DNA from: Acidobacteriota bacterium | GTDB lineage: Bacteria; Actinomycetota; Acidimicrobiia; Acidimicrobiales; Microtrichaceae | DNA: 62,096 bases | Assembly: GCA_003577145.1 (NCBI GenBank) | Contig: QEUP01000020.1 | Coordinates: 1-62,096 of the forward strand | Reading direction: 5' to 3' | In this document: piece after piece, positions 41,758 through 49,678 of the stretch | Numbering within the stretch: position 1 is the first letter of the stretch | Layout of the letters: each line of letters opens with the position of its first letter | Notes under the pieces: model-generated | Databases searched by the model: none | What the model was told of the DNA's origin: nothing | Seen by the model: only the letters and a program-made list of their open reading frames with translations | Program-made: the position numbers and the translations under genes

Positions 41758-43368
41758 ATGGGAGGAAGCGGGAGCGGTCCACGTCGCGGTGTCCGTGGAG
41801 GACGCCACGTGCCCTACAACGGGCTCACCAGGCGCGAAATGCTCAAGCTCAGCGCCGCCGGGGTGATCATCGCCCCGGGTGTGGGAAGCCTGCTGGCAGC
41901 CTGCTCGGACAAGTCGATCGACTCCGGTGGCGGCGGCGACAACACCAACACCGGGCCGACGCAGTTGGCCGACGACTTCACCGTCGACGTCGACACCATC
42001 AAGATCGGCGTGGTTGCCCCCTTCAGCGGGGTCTTCGCCTGGCTGGGCGACGTGGTCAACGAGTCGCTCGACATCGCCCTCGGTGAGATCAACAACCAGA
42101 TGGGCGGCTTCGGTGGTGCCAAGGTCGAGGCGGTGCGCGCCGACGCGGACGTGCTCGAGCTCGCCGAGGGCACCAACCGCGCCTACAACGAGCTGGCGAG
42201 CCAGGACGACGTGTCGGGCATCATCTGGTGCACCGCTCTGGGGCTGGACTTCCTCTTCACCGACGTCGAGCGGGATCAGATGCCCATCGTGTCGGTGTTC
42301 CAGGACCTCCAGCTCGAACAGAAGCTGTGGCCCAACGCCGGCCCCCAGTCGGTCTTCCAGACGCTGCTGCCGTTCGATATGGCGCTCGACGTGGTCGGAG
42401 GCTACCTGGCCGACGACCGCGGGTACACCAACACGCTGCTGGTGCGCGATTCGCTCCTCACAGCCCTCTACCAGGAGCGGGTGCTCGAGCTCTACGAGGA
42501 GACCGCCGAGAAGTTCAACCTCGAAGCCCTGTCCGAGGTGACCTACACCACCGGTGCGGGTGATCCGGGAGGCATCGTCTCCCAGATGGAGGACAGCAAC
42601 TGCGAGACAGCGGTGATCGTGGGAACCCCCGACGACACCGCGCTGATCGCCAAGGAGCTCCAGGCCCGGGACATGGACTTCGTGGGCCGCTCGGCCATCG
42701 AGGCCGGCGAGTTCCGGCCACAGCTCTTCGGCACCCCGGCGAACATGGGCGAACCCCGCTGGATAGACCTCGCCGAAGGTGCCGCCAAGCAGGGCTGCCT
42801 CACCGCCTGGCACCTGGCAGGGATGCTGTACCTGCCCAACCTGCCCATCCACGAGATGGTCAAGAACAACACCCCCGACCTGAAGCTGACCGGCGGCGAG
42901 GAGTCACCGGCCGACGCGCTCTGGGCGATCCTGCAAGGCATCAGGGTCGCGGGAACGGCCAAGGACCGCACCGCCATCTGGATGGGAATGGAGCAAACCG
43001 GCGAGATCCAGTTCACCACCCTGCCATTCGAGTTCACCGAGGAGAACCACCTCCGCGTGCGCCCCGAGGAGGCAGTGCTGGTGTCCCCCGAGTACGGCCC
43101 CGAGGCGAAGTCCCCCTTCACCCCGGGACCGGCCGACACCGATCCCCCTTACGTGCTGGGCAAGGAGTGGCAAGAGGGCCAGGCCAACTTCGGGTACGAG
43201 TTCGGACCGGTACAGGTCGTGCGCCCCACCGTGGAGATCAACAGGGAGATCCATCCCGAGACCGTCGACATCATCCTCGAGCAGGGCTACGGCGATCAGG
43301 CGGTGAAGGAGCCTCCCGACGCAGTAGGCCTCGACGTCGAGATGACCGACAACGGAGACCTCTTCTGA
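41758..43368 (+). CDS. Tat-exported substrate-binding lipoprotein of a Liv-type ABC importer
   Basis: This is a 536-aa protein. The signal has a twin-arginine motif (LTRREMLKLS) and a lipobox (LLAAC), so it is likely Tat-exported and lipid-anchored. The mature part is a periplasmic-binding type I fold of the branched-chain amino acid (LivK) group: DTIKIGVVAPFSGVFAWLGDV, then GVEGIIWCT-type hinge motifs such as VSGIIWCTALGLDFL. It is the first of four Liv-type genes in a row. I start at ATG 41758, which has GGGAG five bases upstream; 41746 is possible. The ligand may be an amino acid, amide, urea or aromatic acid. Confidence 0.9.
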   Translation: MGGSGSGPRRGVRGGRHVPYNGLTRREMLKLSAAGVIIAPGVGSLLAACSDKSIDSGGGGDNTNTGPTQLADDFTVDVDTIKIGVVAPFSGVFAWLGDVVNESLDIALGEINNQMGGFGGAKVEAVRADADVLELAEGTNRAYNELASQDDVSGIIWCTALGLDFLFTDVERDQMPIVSVFQDLQLEQKLWPNAGPQSVFQTLLPFDMALDVVGGYLADDRGYTNTLLVRDSLLTALYQERVLELYEETAEKFNLEALSEVTYTTGAGDPGGIVSQMEDSNCETAVIVGTPDDTALIAKELQARDMDFVGRSAIEAGEFRPQLFGTPANMGEPRWIDLAEGAAKQGCLTAWHLAGMLYLPNLPIHEMVKNNTPDLKLTGGEESPADALWAILQGIRVAGTAKDRTAIWMGMEQTGEIQFTTLPFEFTEENHLRVRPEEAVLVSPEYGPEAKSPFTPGPADTDPPYVLGKEWQEGQANFGYEFGPVQVVRPTVEINREIHPETVDIILEQGYGDQAVKEPPDAVGLDVEMTDNGDLF

Positions 43369-43411
43369 CCGACACGAAGCGAGTGCAGTAGAACAAGCGG
43401 GGCGACGAGAG

Positions 43412-44317
43412 ATGGAAGACCTGGTACTGGTCCTGCGGGTGGGCCTCGTCGAGGGCTCGGTTCTCGCTCTCATCGCGTTCGGCTACTCGCTCATCTTCGC
43501 GACCACGAGGGTGGTGAACTTCGCCCAGGGTGCGCTGGTCCTCGTGGGCGGGATGGCCTACCTGCAGTTCGCCGACGCCGCCTTCACCGAGGTGCCCGTG
43601 TGGCTGGCCGCCATCCTGGCGATCGCCGTCGCGGCGGCCGCGGGCGCGGCGGTCTACGCCGTGGCGATCTTGCCACTCGGCCGTTTCAATCCGACCGTCG
43701 ACATCGGCTGGATCATCACGACCTTCGCGATCGGTGCGATCCTCATGGAGCTCGTCGCCAGGCGCTACGGCACGCTCTCCTACCCGGTTCCCCCCATCAT
43801 CGCCTCCGTCAACGGTTGGGAAGGGAGTTCCGTCGCCGAGGTACCCGTGAGCGTCGAACAGGTCACCCTGGTGCTGGGGACGCTGGGGCTGCTCGCCGTG
43901 CTCGAGCTGTTCCACCACAAGACGATCTACGGCAGGGCGTTCAGGGCGGTGGCCCAGGACTCGCAGATGGCTTCGATGCTGGGCATCTCCGTTCGTCGGA
44001 TGGTCGTGCTGTCGTTCGTGCTGGCCGGAGCGCTGGCCGCCGTGGCCGCCCTCCTGGTGGGGCCGCTCATCAACGTGGGGCCGCTGCCCTTCCAGCTGTT
44101 CGGGATCCAGGCGTTCATAGCCGTCGTCCTGGGAGGGCTGGGCAGCACACGAGGGGCCATCGTGGGCGCCTACATCGTCGGGTTGCTCGCAGCGTTCCTT
44201 CAAGTGGTGCTCGGATGGACCGACTACGTGCAGTTCATCGTCTTCGGCGTCTTCCTCGTCGTGTTGGCGGTGCGGCCCACGGGCATCTTCGGTGAGCCGC
44301 TGGTGGAGAAGGTATGA
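43412..44317 (+). CDS. livH: Liv-type ABC permease, LivH subunit
   Basis: This is a 301-aa inner-membrane permease with about eight membrane segments. The family opening GLVEGSVLALIAFGYSLIF and the cytoplasmic EAA-like region GRAFRAVAQDSQMASMLGI are present, as is the QAFIAVVLGGLGSTRGAIVGAYIVG block. It moves the ligand delivered by the preceding binding protein. Its stop overlaps the next start (ATGA at 44314-44317), so it is translationally coupled with the fused permease-ATPase. Confidence 0.9.
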   Translation: MEDLVLVLRVGLVEGSVLALIAFGYSLIFATTRVVNFAQGALVLVGGMAYLQFADAAFTEVPVWLAAILAIAVAAAAGAAVYAVAILPLGRFNPTVDIGWIITTFAIGAILMELVARRYGTLSYPVPPIIASVNGWEGSSVAEVPVSVEQVTLVLGTLGLLAVLELFHHKTIYGRAFRAVAQDSQMASMLGISVRRMVVLSFVLAGALAAVAALLVGPLINVGPLPFQLFGIQAFIAVVLGGLGSTRGAIVGAYIVGLLAAFLQVVLGWTDYVQFIVFGVFLVVLAVRPTGIFGEPLVEKV

Positions 44318-46254
44318 GTGAGACCACCCGCTCCGCCACCGCCGGTGATCGGGACGAACCGTTGGCCGACGAGGCCGCGGTGATCGGCACCGACGAACCG
44401 GGCACGGGACCGGGGACGGGCCGGGCAGCTCCGGGGCGGCTTCCCAGGCTGTTGATCCGCCTCGTCGGCCCGGCATTGTTGACCCTGTTCATCGTCGCCA
44501 TCGGCGAGACCCAGGCGCCGGTATTGCTCGGCGACGACCGCCAGTGGATCCTCGCGGCCACCGCCGCGATCTCCCTGGCGACGGCGGCGGTGGCCCTCAA
44601 CATCTTGATGGGCTTTACCGGGCTCTTGTCGCTGGGCCATGCGGCGTTCTTCCTCGTCGGTGCATATGCGTCGGGTGTGTGGGCGGGCAAGATGGGGCTG
44701 GCCGGCCTGGCGAGCTTCGGCGTGGCCGTCGTCGTCGGTGCCGCGGTGGGCATCTTCCTGGCGCTGTTGTGCTGTCACCTCAAGCCCTTCTACCTGACGG
44801 TCGTGACCTTCGGCTTCGGCCTGCTCGTTCCCAGCCTGACCCTCGCCTTCCCCTCGGTGTTCGGTCGCGAGCCCACCGTCGATCCGATCGCCTACCAGGA
44901 TCTCCCCTACGCCCGCGGCAACGAGTTCCTCGGCGAGTACTACACCGGGGCGATCATCCTGGGCCTGGCACTGCTGTTGGCCTGGAACCTCTACCGGAGC
45001 CGCTGGGGCCGTGCCCTGCGCACCATCCGTGAGTCCGAGGTCGCCGCCCGGGCCAGCGGGGTCAACACCTACTGGTACAAGGTGGCGGCCTTCTCGGTGT
45101 CGGCCGCCATAGTCGCCGCCGCCGGCGCCGTCACAGCTCATGGTGTGAGCATCATCTCCCCCGAACTGGTTCCCCCGAGCGCCAACCTCGAATACGTCAT
45201 CGCGGCGTTCATCGGCGGGCTGGGGACATTGGCCGGCCCGGTGGTGGGAGCCTTCGCCATCGGCTTCGGGCTCGAGACCGGACCTGTCAGCGACCTGGTA
45301 GGCGACTGGAGGGCCGCGCTCGTCGCCGGGGTCGGGATCGTCGCGGTGGTGCTGCTCCCGCGGGGCATCATGGGTGCGCTCAGCCGGGGCATAGGGCGGT
45401 TGCGGTGGTACCGGTCGCTGCACACCTCCCCGCCGCTGGCACCCGACGCCAACCCGGCTCCACCCCCACGTGACCTCCCGCCCGACGGTGCCCCGATCCT
45501 GGAGGCGCTCGGCGTGACCAAGCACTTCGGCGGCCTCACCGCCCTCAACGAGTTCGACCTGACCGTCACCCGGGGCACCATCCACGCCCTCATCGGCCCC
45601 AACGGCTCGGGCAAGTCGACGCTGGTCAACGTCGTCACCGGCTTCTACCCGCTCACCCGGGGTCGCCTGCGCCTCAACGACGAGGACATCACCAGAACCA
45701 ACACGATGCACCGCACGCGCAAGGGCCTCGCCCGGACCTTCCAGAACGTGCAGGTGTGCCGCCGCACGTCGGTCCTGGAGAACGTGATGGTCGGCGCCCA
45801 CACGAGGAGCCGCACGAGCCTCACCAGCGCCCTGATCGGGCTCCCGGTGGTCTCACGCGAGTCGCGCCGGGTCGGCGACCGGGCCCAGCAGATACTCGAG
45901 TTCGTGGGACTGAACGACAAGCGTGACGAGCTGGTCAGCAGCCTGCCCTTCGTCGATCTGCGCAAGGTCGAGATCGCCCGGGCGCTGGCGGCTGACCCGT
46001 GGCTGCTGCTGCTCGACGAGCCCGGAGCCGGCATGCACCCGAAGGAGCTGGACGAGCTCAAGAACCTCATCGGCGCGATACGGAACCAGGGTGTGACAGT
46101 CCTTTTGATCGAGCACCACATGGACGTCGTGATGGAGCTCGCCGACATGGTGACGGTGCTCGACTACGGCACCAAGATCGCCGAGGGCACCCCGGCGCAG
46201 ATCCAGGCCGACCCGCGGGTGATCGAGGCCTACCTCGGGACGGGCGCGGAATGA
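44314..46254 (+). CDS. livMG: fused LivM permease and LivG ATPase
   Basis: This is a 646-aa fusion. Residues about 1-45 are a charged cytosolic tail and 45-365 a LivM-type permease (LLSLGHAAFFLVGAYASGVWAG, then ASGVNTYWYKVAAF and FIGGLGTLAGPVVGA). From about 385 to 640 it is an ATP-binding domain. Walker A (GPNGSGKST near 428) and Walker B (LLLLDEP near 565) and the H-loop His (LIEHHMD) are intact. The C-loop near 545 reads SLPFVDLRKVEIARAL rather than the LSYGQQ-like signature, losing the Gly and Gln. That suggests one degenerate ATPase site in the LivG-LivF pair. It overlaps the next start by ATGA. Confidence 0.92.
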   Translation: MSETTRSATAGDRDEPLADEAAVIGTDEPGTGPGTGRAAPGRLPRLLIRLVGPALLTLFIVAIGETQAPVLLGDDRQWILAATAAISLATAAVALNILMGFTGLLSLGHAAFFLVGAYASGVWAGKMGLAGLASFGVAVVVGAAVGIFLALLCCHLKPFYLTVVTFGFGLLVPSLTLAFPSVFGREPTVDPIAYQDLPYARGNEFLGEYYTGAIILGLALLLAWNLYRSRWGRALRTIRESEVAARASGVNTYWYKVAAFSVSAAIVAAAGAVTAHGVSIISPELVPPSANLEYVIAAFIGGLGTLAGPVVGAFAIGFGLETGPVSDLVGDWRAALVAGVGIVAVVLLPRGIMGALSRGIGRLRWYRSLHTSPPLAPDANPAPPPRDLPPDGAPILEALGVTKHFGGLTALNEFDLTVTRGTIHALIGPNGSGKSTLVNVVTGFYPLTRGRLRLNDEDITRTNTMHRTRKGLARTFQNVQVCRRTSVLENVMVGAHTRSRTSLTSALIGLPVVSRESRRVGDRAQQILEFVGLNDKRDELVSSLPFVDLRKVEIARALAADPWLLLLDEPGAGMHPKELDELKNLIGAIRNQGVTVLLIEHHMDVVMELADMVTVLDYGTKIAEGTPAQIQADPRVIEAYLGTGAE

Positions 46255-47000
46255 GCGACGCCGTTCGACCCGGGCCCACGGTGCTCAGCGTGCGCGACCT
46301 GGTCGTGACCTACGGTGCCGCCACCGCGTTGCACGGCATCAGCTTCGAGGTGCACCAGGGGGAGGTCGTGACCATCATCGGCGGCAACGGCGCGGGCAAG
46401 ACCACCACGCTGCGGACCGTCTCGGGGGTCAGTGAGGTCATCCAGAAGTCCACCGGCGAGATCACGTTCCGCGAGCAGCGCATCGACGGCATGCCTGCCC
46501 ATCGGATCGCCAAGATGGGCCTCGCGCACATCCCCGAGGGCCGCCGGGTCTTCCCCCAGCTGAGCGTGGCCGAGAACCTGGAGCTGGGCTCGTTCCGGCG
46601 CCGAGGCGACCGGGCCGCGGTGGCCGAGGACCTGGCCGACATGTACCGGCGCTTCCCGGTACTGGCCGAACGCAAGGAGCAGTATGCCGGGCTCCTCTCG
46701 GGTGGCGAGCAGCAGATGCTCGCGATCGCCCGAGGGCTGATGGCCGGGCCGTCGTTCCTGGTGATGGACGAGCCGTCGCTGGGACTGGCGCCGCTCATCG
46801 TCAACCAGATGTTCGAGATCATCCAGCAGCTCGCAGCCGACAGCGGGGTCACGATCCTGCTGGTCGAACAGGTGGCCACCAAGGCCCTGGCGGTGGCCGA
46901 CTACGCCTACGTGCTCGAATCGGGTGCCATAACCGCTCATGGGCCCGCCGGGGAGCTCGCCGCGGACCCCTTGGTGAAGAAGGCCTACCTGGGCGGCTAG
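46251..47000 (+). CDS. livF: Liv-type ABC ATPase, LivF subunit
   Basis: This is a 249-aa ATPase and the last gene of the importer. Walker A is GGNGAGKTT, the signature LSGGEQQMLAIARGL is canonical, and Walker B is LVMDEPSLGLAP. The H-loop position holds Gln (LVEQVA), as is common in LivF. It would pair with the ATPase half of the preceding fusion, which has the degenerate signature. Palindromic element D follows the stop by 5 bp. Confidence 0.95.
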   Translation: MSDAVRPGPTVLSVRDLVVTYGAATALHGISFEVHQGEVVTIIGGNGAGKTTTLRTVSGVSEVIQKSTGEITFREQRIDGMPAHRIAKMGLAHIPEGRRVFPQLSVAENLELGSFRRRGDRAAVAEDLADMYRRFPVLAERKEQYAGLLSGGEQQMLAIARGLMAGPSFLVMDEPSLGLAPLIVNQMFEIIQQLAADSGVTILLVEQVATKALAVADYAYVLESGAITAHGPAGELAADPLVKKAYLGG

Positions 47001-47004
47001 CTCA

Positions 47005-47062
47005 CCCGTTCTGTGAACCGAAACGGCCCCCATAGGGGCCCTCCGCGTTCACAAAACGAGTT
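47005..47062. repeat. palindromic intergenic element, copy D
   Basis: The core at 47025-47040 reads GGCCCCCATAGGGGCC, one base off the other copies. Arms TGTGAAC and GTTCACA are present, as are the outer CGTT and AACG sides. It fills the 80-bp gap between the convergent stops of livF and the second sulfatase. Confidence 0.9.
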
Positions 47063-47080
47063 CGGGAGCTCTTGATCGGG

Positions 47081-48658
47081 CTAGGTGAGGCCGAGGCGCT
47101 CGAACTGCTCGGCTGGCGCCTCCACCTCTTCCAGCGCCGACCGCAACAGCTCCTCGGCGTCGTTCTCGTCGCGGCCGCCGGCCAGGTTGGCCTCCTCGTT
47201 CGGGTCCTCGTCGAGGTCATAGAGCCGGTTGCCATCGAAGGGCGGCCCTGCCGCCCAGTACGGGTACATGTCGCCGGGCTGGAACGGCTGGCGGATGACG
47301 GGTGCGTCGCTGCCCGGCATGAAGGCCAGCTCCGCCCGGCGATCCGGCCGGGGCATCCGGATCCGGGGGAGCCCCTTGATGGGCATTGTCGACCAGCGGT
47401 TCGACCACATGGCCAGCGGGTCGTTGTTGCCGTCGGGGCATCGCACGTACTTGCGGTGCCCGTCCATGACGTGGACCTCACGGCCCCAGACCCCGGCCAG
47501 GACCGACTCGCGCACCGACCGCTGCTGCCCCGTTATGAGCGGCACCAGCGACCGGCCGTGTGTCCGGTGCTCCAGCGTGACCCCGAAGATGTCGGCCAGC
47601 GTGGCCGACAGATCCACGCTCGTGGTCAGCGCAGCGATGCTGCCGGCCCTCACACCGGGCCAGGCGACGAGCAGCGGGATGTGCACCAGCGGCTCGTAGA
47701 GGGGGACCGCGGGCTTGCCCCAGAGGTCCTTCTCGCCCAGGTAGTGCCCGTGGTCGGTGCAGAGAACCACTGCGGTGTCGTCCCACAACCCGTTGCGATC
47801 CAGCGCGTCGAGCACACGGCCCAGCCAGTGGTCGATCATGGACAGCTTCGAGCCGTAGTTGCTGCGAAGCTGCCGGGCCTGCCGTTCGGTCAGGTCGCCG
47901 CGGGCGACGACATCCCTGCCGTAGGGCGGCCAGATGAGGTGGGGGCCCTCCCAGTCGGGGTCATACATCGACATCCACGGCTCGGGGGTGTCGAAGGGCT
48001 CGTGCGGATCGAACTCGTCCACGAACAACAAGAACCTGTCGTGCACCCCGGCGTTGTCGTCGAGCCAGCTCGCCGCCGCGGCCATCGTCCGCGGACCGGG
48101 CCAATCCTGTTCCTCCCGGAACCAGGTGCGGCTCTTGTCGTAGGGCATCCCGATCGGGCTGGGCACCGCCGGCAGCGCCGGCGCGCCGACATGGGACGGG
48201 TCGGGGCGGGTCTTCCAGGCGTCAGCCTCGCTGCCGCGCAGGTACTCCCAGCCGGTGAAGTCCGTGTGGTAGTTCTCGCCACCGGTCTCGAACAGGTGCG
48301 GGTGGTCCGCCACCATCATGCTCGTCACCCCAGCCAGCGTCAGCCGGCGGACGATGGAGTCCTCCCACACCTCTATCGACCCCCAGGGCCTCCAGAGGAA
48401 GTCGAGTGCTCCCACCAGGATGTCGTGACGGGCGGGCATGCACGGCAACGAGCCGGCGAAGTGCCGGTCGAAGCGGAGCGCGCGGGCCGCCAGGCGGTCG
48501 AGGTTCGGCGTGTCGAACTCGCTGCCTCCGTAGCTGCCGAGCATGTGCCGGTTGAGGCTGTCGAGCAACAAGACGATCACGTTCCTCGCCTCTCGGGCTG
48601 TCCCCGCCGCAGTCCCGTCTGTGCCCGCCGCCGTCCCGTCTGTGTCGATCCCGCTCAT
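47081..48658 (-). CDS. Cys-type sulfatase, second copy
   Basis: This is a 525-aa sulfatase. The formylglycine signature is CMPAR in SLPCMPARHDILVG. Metal ligands are seen in LLLDSLN near the start (where the usual first Asp-Asp is Asp-Ser) and in CTDHGHYLGEKDLWGKP. The N-terminus (MSGIDTDGTAAGTDGTAAGTA) contains a short tandem repeat that is probably disordered. It differs widely from the copy at 37158. Phosphonate-monoester hydrolases are related and cannot be excluded. The substrate is unknown. It is next to the Liv-type importer, whose ligand might be a product of desulfation. Confidence 0.9.
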   Translation of the reverse strand: MSGIDTDGTAAGTDGTAAGTAREARNVIVLLLDSLNRHMLGSYGGSEFDTPNLDRLAARALRFDRHFAGSLPCMPARHDILVGALDFLWRPWGSIEVWEDSIVRRLTLAGVTSMMVADHPHLFETGGENYHTDFTGWEYLRGSEADAWKTRPDPSHVGAPALPAVPSPIGMPYDKSRTWFREEQDWPGPRTMAAAASWLDDNAGVHDRFLLFVDEFDPHEPFDTPEPWMSMYDPDWEGPHLIWPPYGRDVVARGDLTERQARQLRSNYGSKLSMIDHWLGRVLDALDRNGLWDDTAVVLCTDHGHYLGEKDLWGKPAVPLYEPLVHIPLLVAWPGVRAGSIAALTTSVDLSATLADIFGVTLEHRTHGRSLVPLITGQQRSVRESVLAGVWGREVHVMDGHRKYVRCPDGNNDPLAMWSNRWSTMPIKGLPRIRMPRPDRRAELAFMPGSDAPVIRQPFQPGDMYPYWAAGPPFDGNRLYDLDEDPNEEANLAGGRDENDAEELLRSALEEVEAPAEQFERLGLT

Positions 48659-48716
48659 CGCGACTCCTCCTCACCGGTGACCGCTCAGGCTATTCGCGGG
48701 TGCCAGACTCTTGTCC

Positions 48717-49631
48717 ATGGGGGAGGGCTTGCTGACGCCTGCTCAACAGGATGTCCTGGACCAGCTCGGCGCCGGACGCGACGAGCGCCCTGTCTTCGAC
48801 GCCGGCCTGTGCCAGGAACTGCGTGCCGAGCTCGAAGCGGGCCTCGCCCCCGTTGCCGCGCGGTTGGACGAGGGTGAGAAGGTCTTCGTGAACAAGCACG
48901 ACCTCGGACGGGTCCACGGTTGCGAGGAGCTGTTCCATCTCGAACAGGAGGCCGGTTTCGAATGGTCACCGGCCACGGCCCGCGGAGCGGTGACCCACAA
49001 GGCGATCGAGCTGTCGGTGACCTGGCGGGGTGAGGCCGCACCCGCAGATCTGGTCGAGGAGGCCATAGCTCGACTCGAGGCCGGCGACGCCAACCTGGCC
49101 GACTGGCTCCAGACCTGCTCGGAGGCCGATCGCGCCGAGCTGAGGGTGGAAGCCGGGCGCCGGCTCATCCAGTTCCTGGAGTGCTGGCCCCCGCTGCGCA
49201 AGCAGTGGTGGCCCTCTCCTGAGACGTCCATCCGGGCCGAGCTGTGCGGGGACCGGTTCGTCCTGCGGGGCAAGGTGGACCTGTCTCTGGGGCGCAGCGA
49301 GGGAACCACCGCGGGAAAGGTCTTCGTCGACTTCAAGACCGGCGGGGTGGCCGCCCACCATCGCGACGACCTCCGCTTCTACGCCCTGCTGGAGACGCTG
49401 CGCCGCGGCGTACCGCCCCGGCTCCTGGCGACCTCGTACCTGGATCAGGGTCGCCTCGACCAGGAACCGGTCACAGTGGATCACCTCTACGCCGCCGCGG
49501 CACGCGTCATCGACGGTGTCAGGCGCATCGTCGAACTGGGGCACGGGTCCACACCGGTACGGCGAGCGGGACCGGCCTGCCGCTGGTGCCCGGCGATCGA
49601 AAGCTGTCCCGACGCCGACGTCGGGCCCTGA
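48717..49631 (+). CDS. stand-alone PD-(D/E)XK nuclease with Cas4/AddB-like iron-sulfur cysteines
   Basis: This is a 304-aa RecB-like nuclease. Motifs in order: GAVTHKAIE (His94), GKVDLSL (Asp188), DFKTGG (Asp205, Lys207) and DLRFYALL as the distal helix. One Cys near the N-terminus (Cys69, VHGCEELF) and three at the C-terminus (Cys288, Cys291, Cys297) match the four-cysteine arrangement that binds 4Fe-4S in Cas4 and AddB-type nucleases. Unlike those, it is neither beside cas genes nor fused to a helicase. It probably acts on DNA ends in repair. The start ATG 48717 is preferred over TTG 48711. It is divergent from the sulfatase gene. Confidence 0.85.
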   Translation: MGEGLLTPAQQDVLDQLGAGRDERPVFDAGLCQELRAELEAGLAPVAARLDEGEKVFVNKHDLGRVHGCEELFHLEQEAGFEWSPATARGAVTHKAIELSVTWRGEAAPADLVEEAIARLEAGDANLADWLQTCSEADRAELRVEAGRRLIQFLECWPPLRKQWWPSPETSIRAELCGDRFVLRGKVDLSLGRSEGTTAGKVFVDFKTGGVAAHHRDDLRFYALLETLRRGVPPRLLATSYLDQGRLDQEPVTVDHLYAAAARVIDGVRRIVELGHGSTPVRRAGPACRWCPAIESCPDADVGP

Positions 49632-49678
49632 TCACGGGTCCTTCGTGGATGAGGGGCGACGGCCTCCGGGCCCGCGGC

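Noticed and set aside
19752-47062. Palindromic elements as integron attC sites
   Set aside because: They are near-perfect palindromes found in both orientations relative to the genes, scattered over 27 kb, with no integrase or cassette array.
47002-47481. Minus-strand ORF overlapping the end of the second sulfatase and element D
   Set aside because: It is a shifted frame inside the sulfatase coding region with no independent start signal.
48717-49631. Nuclease as part of a CRISPR-Cas or phage-defence island
   Set aside because: There are no cas genes, repeats, methylases or toxin-antitoxin genes nearby, so only the Cas4-like layout is claimed.
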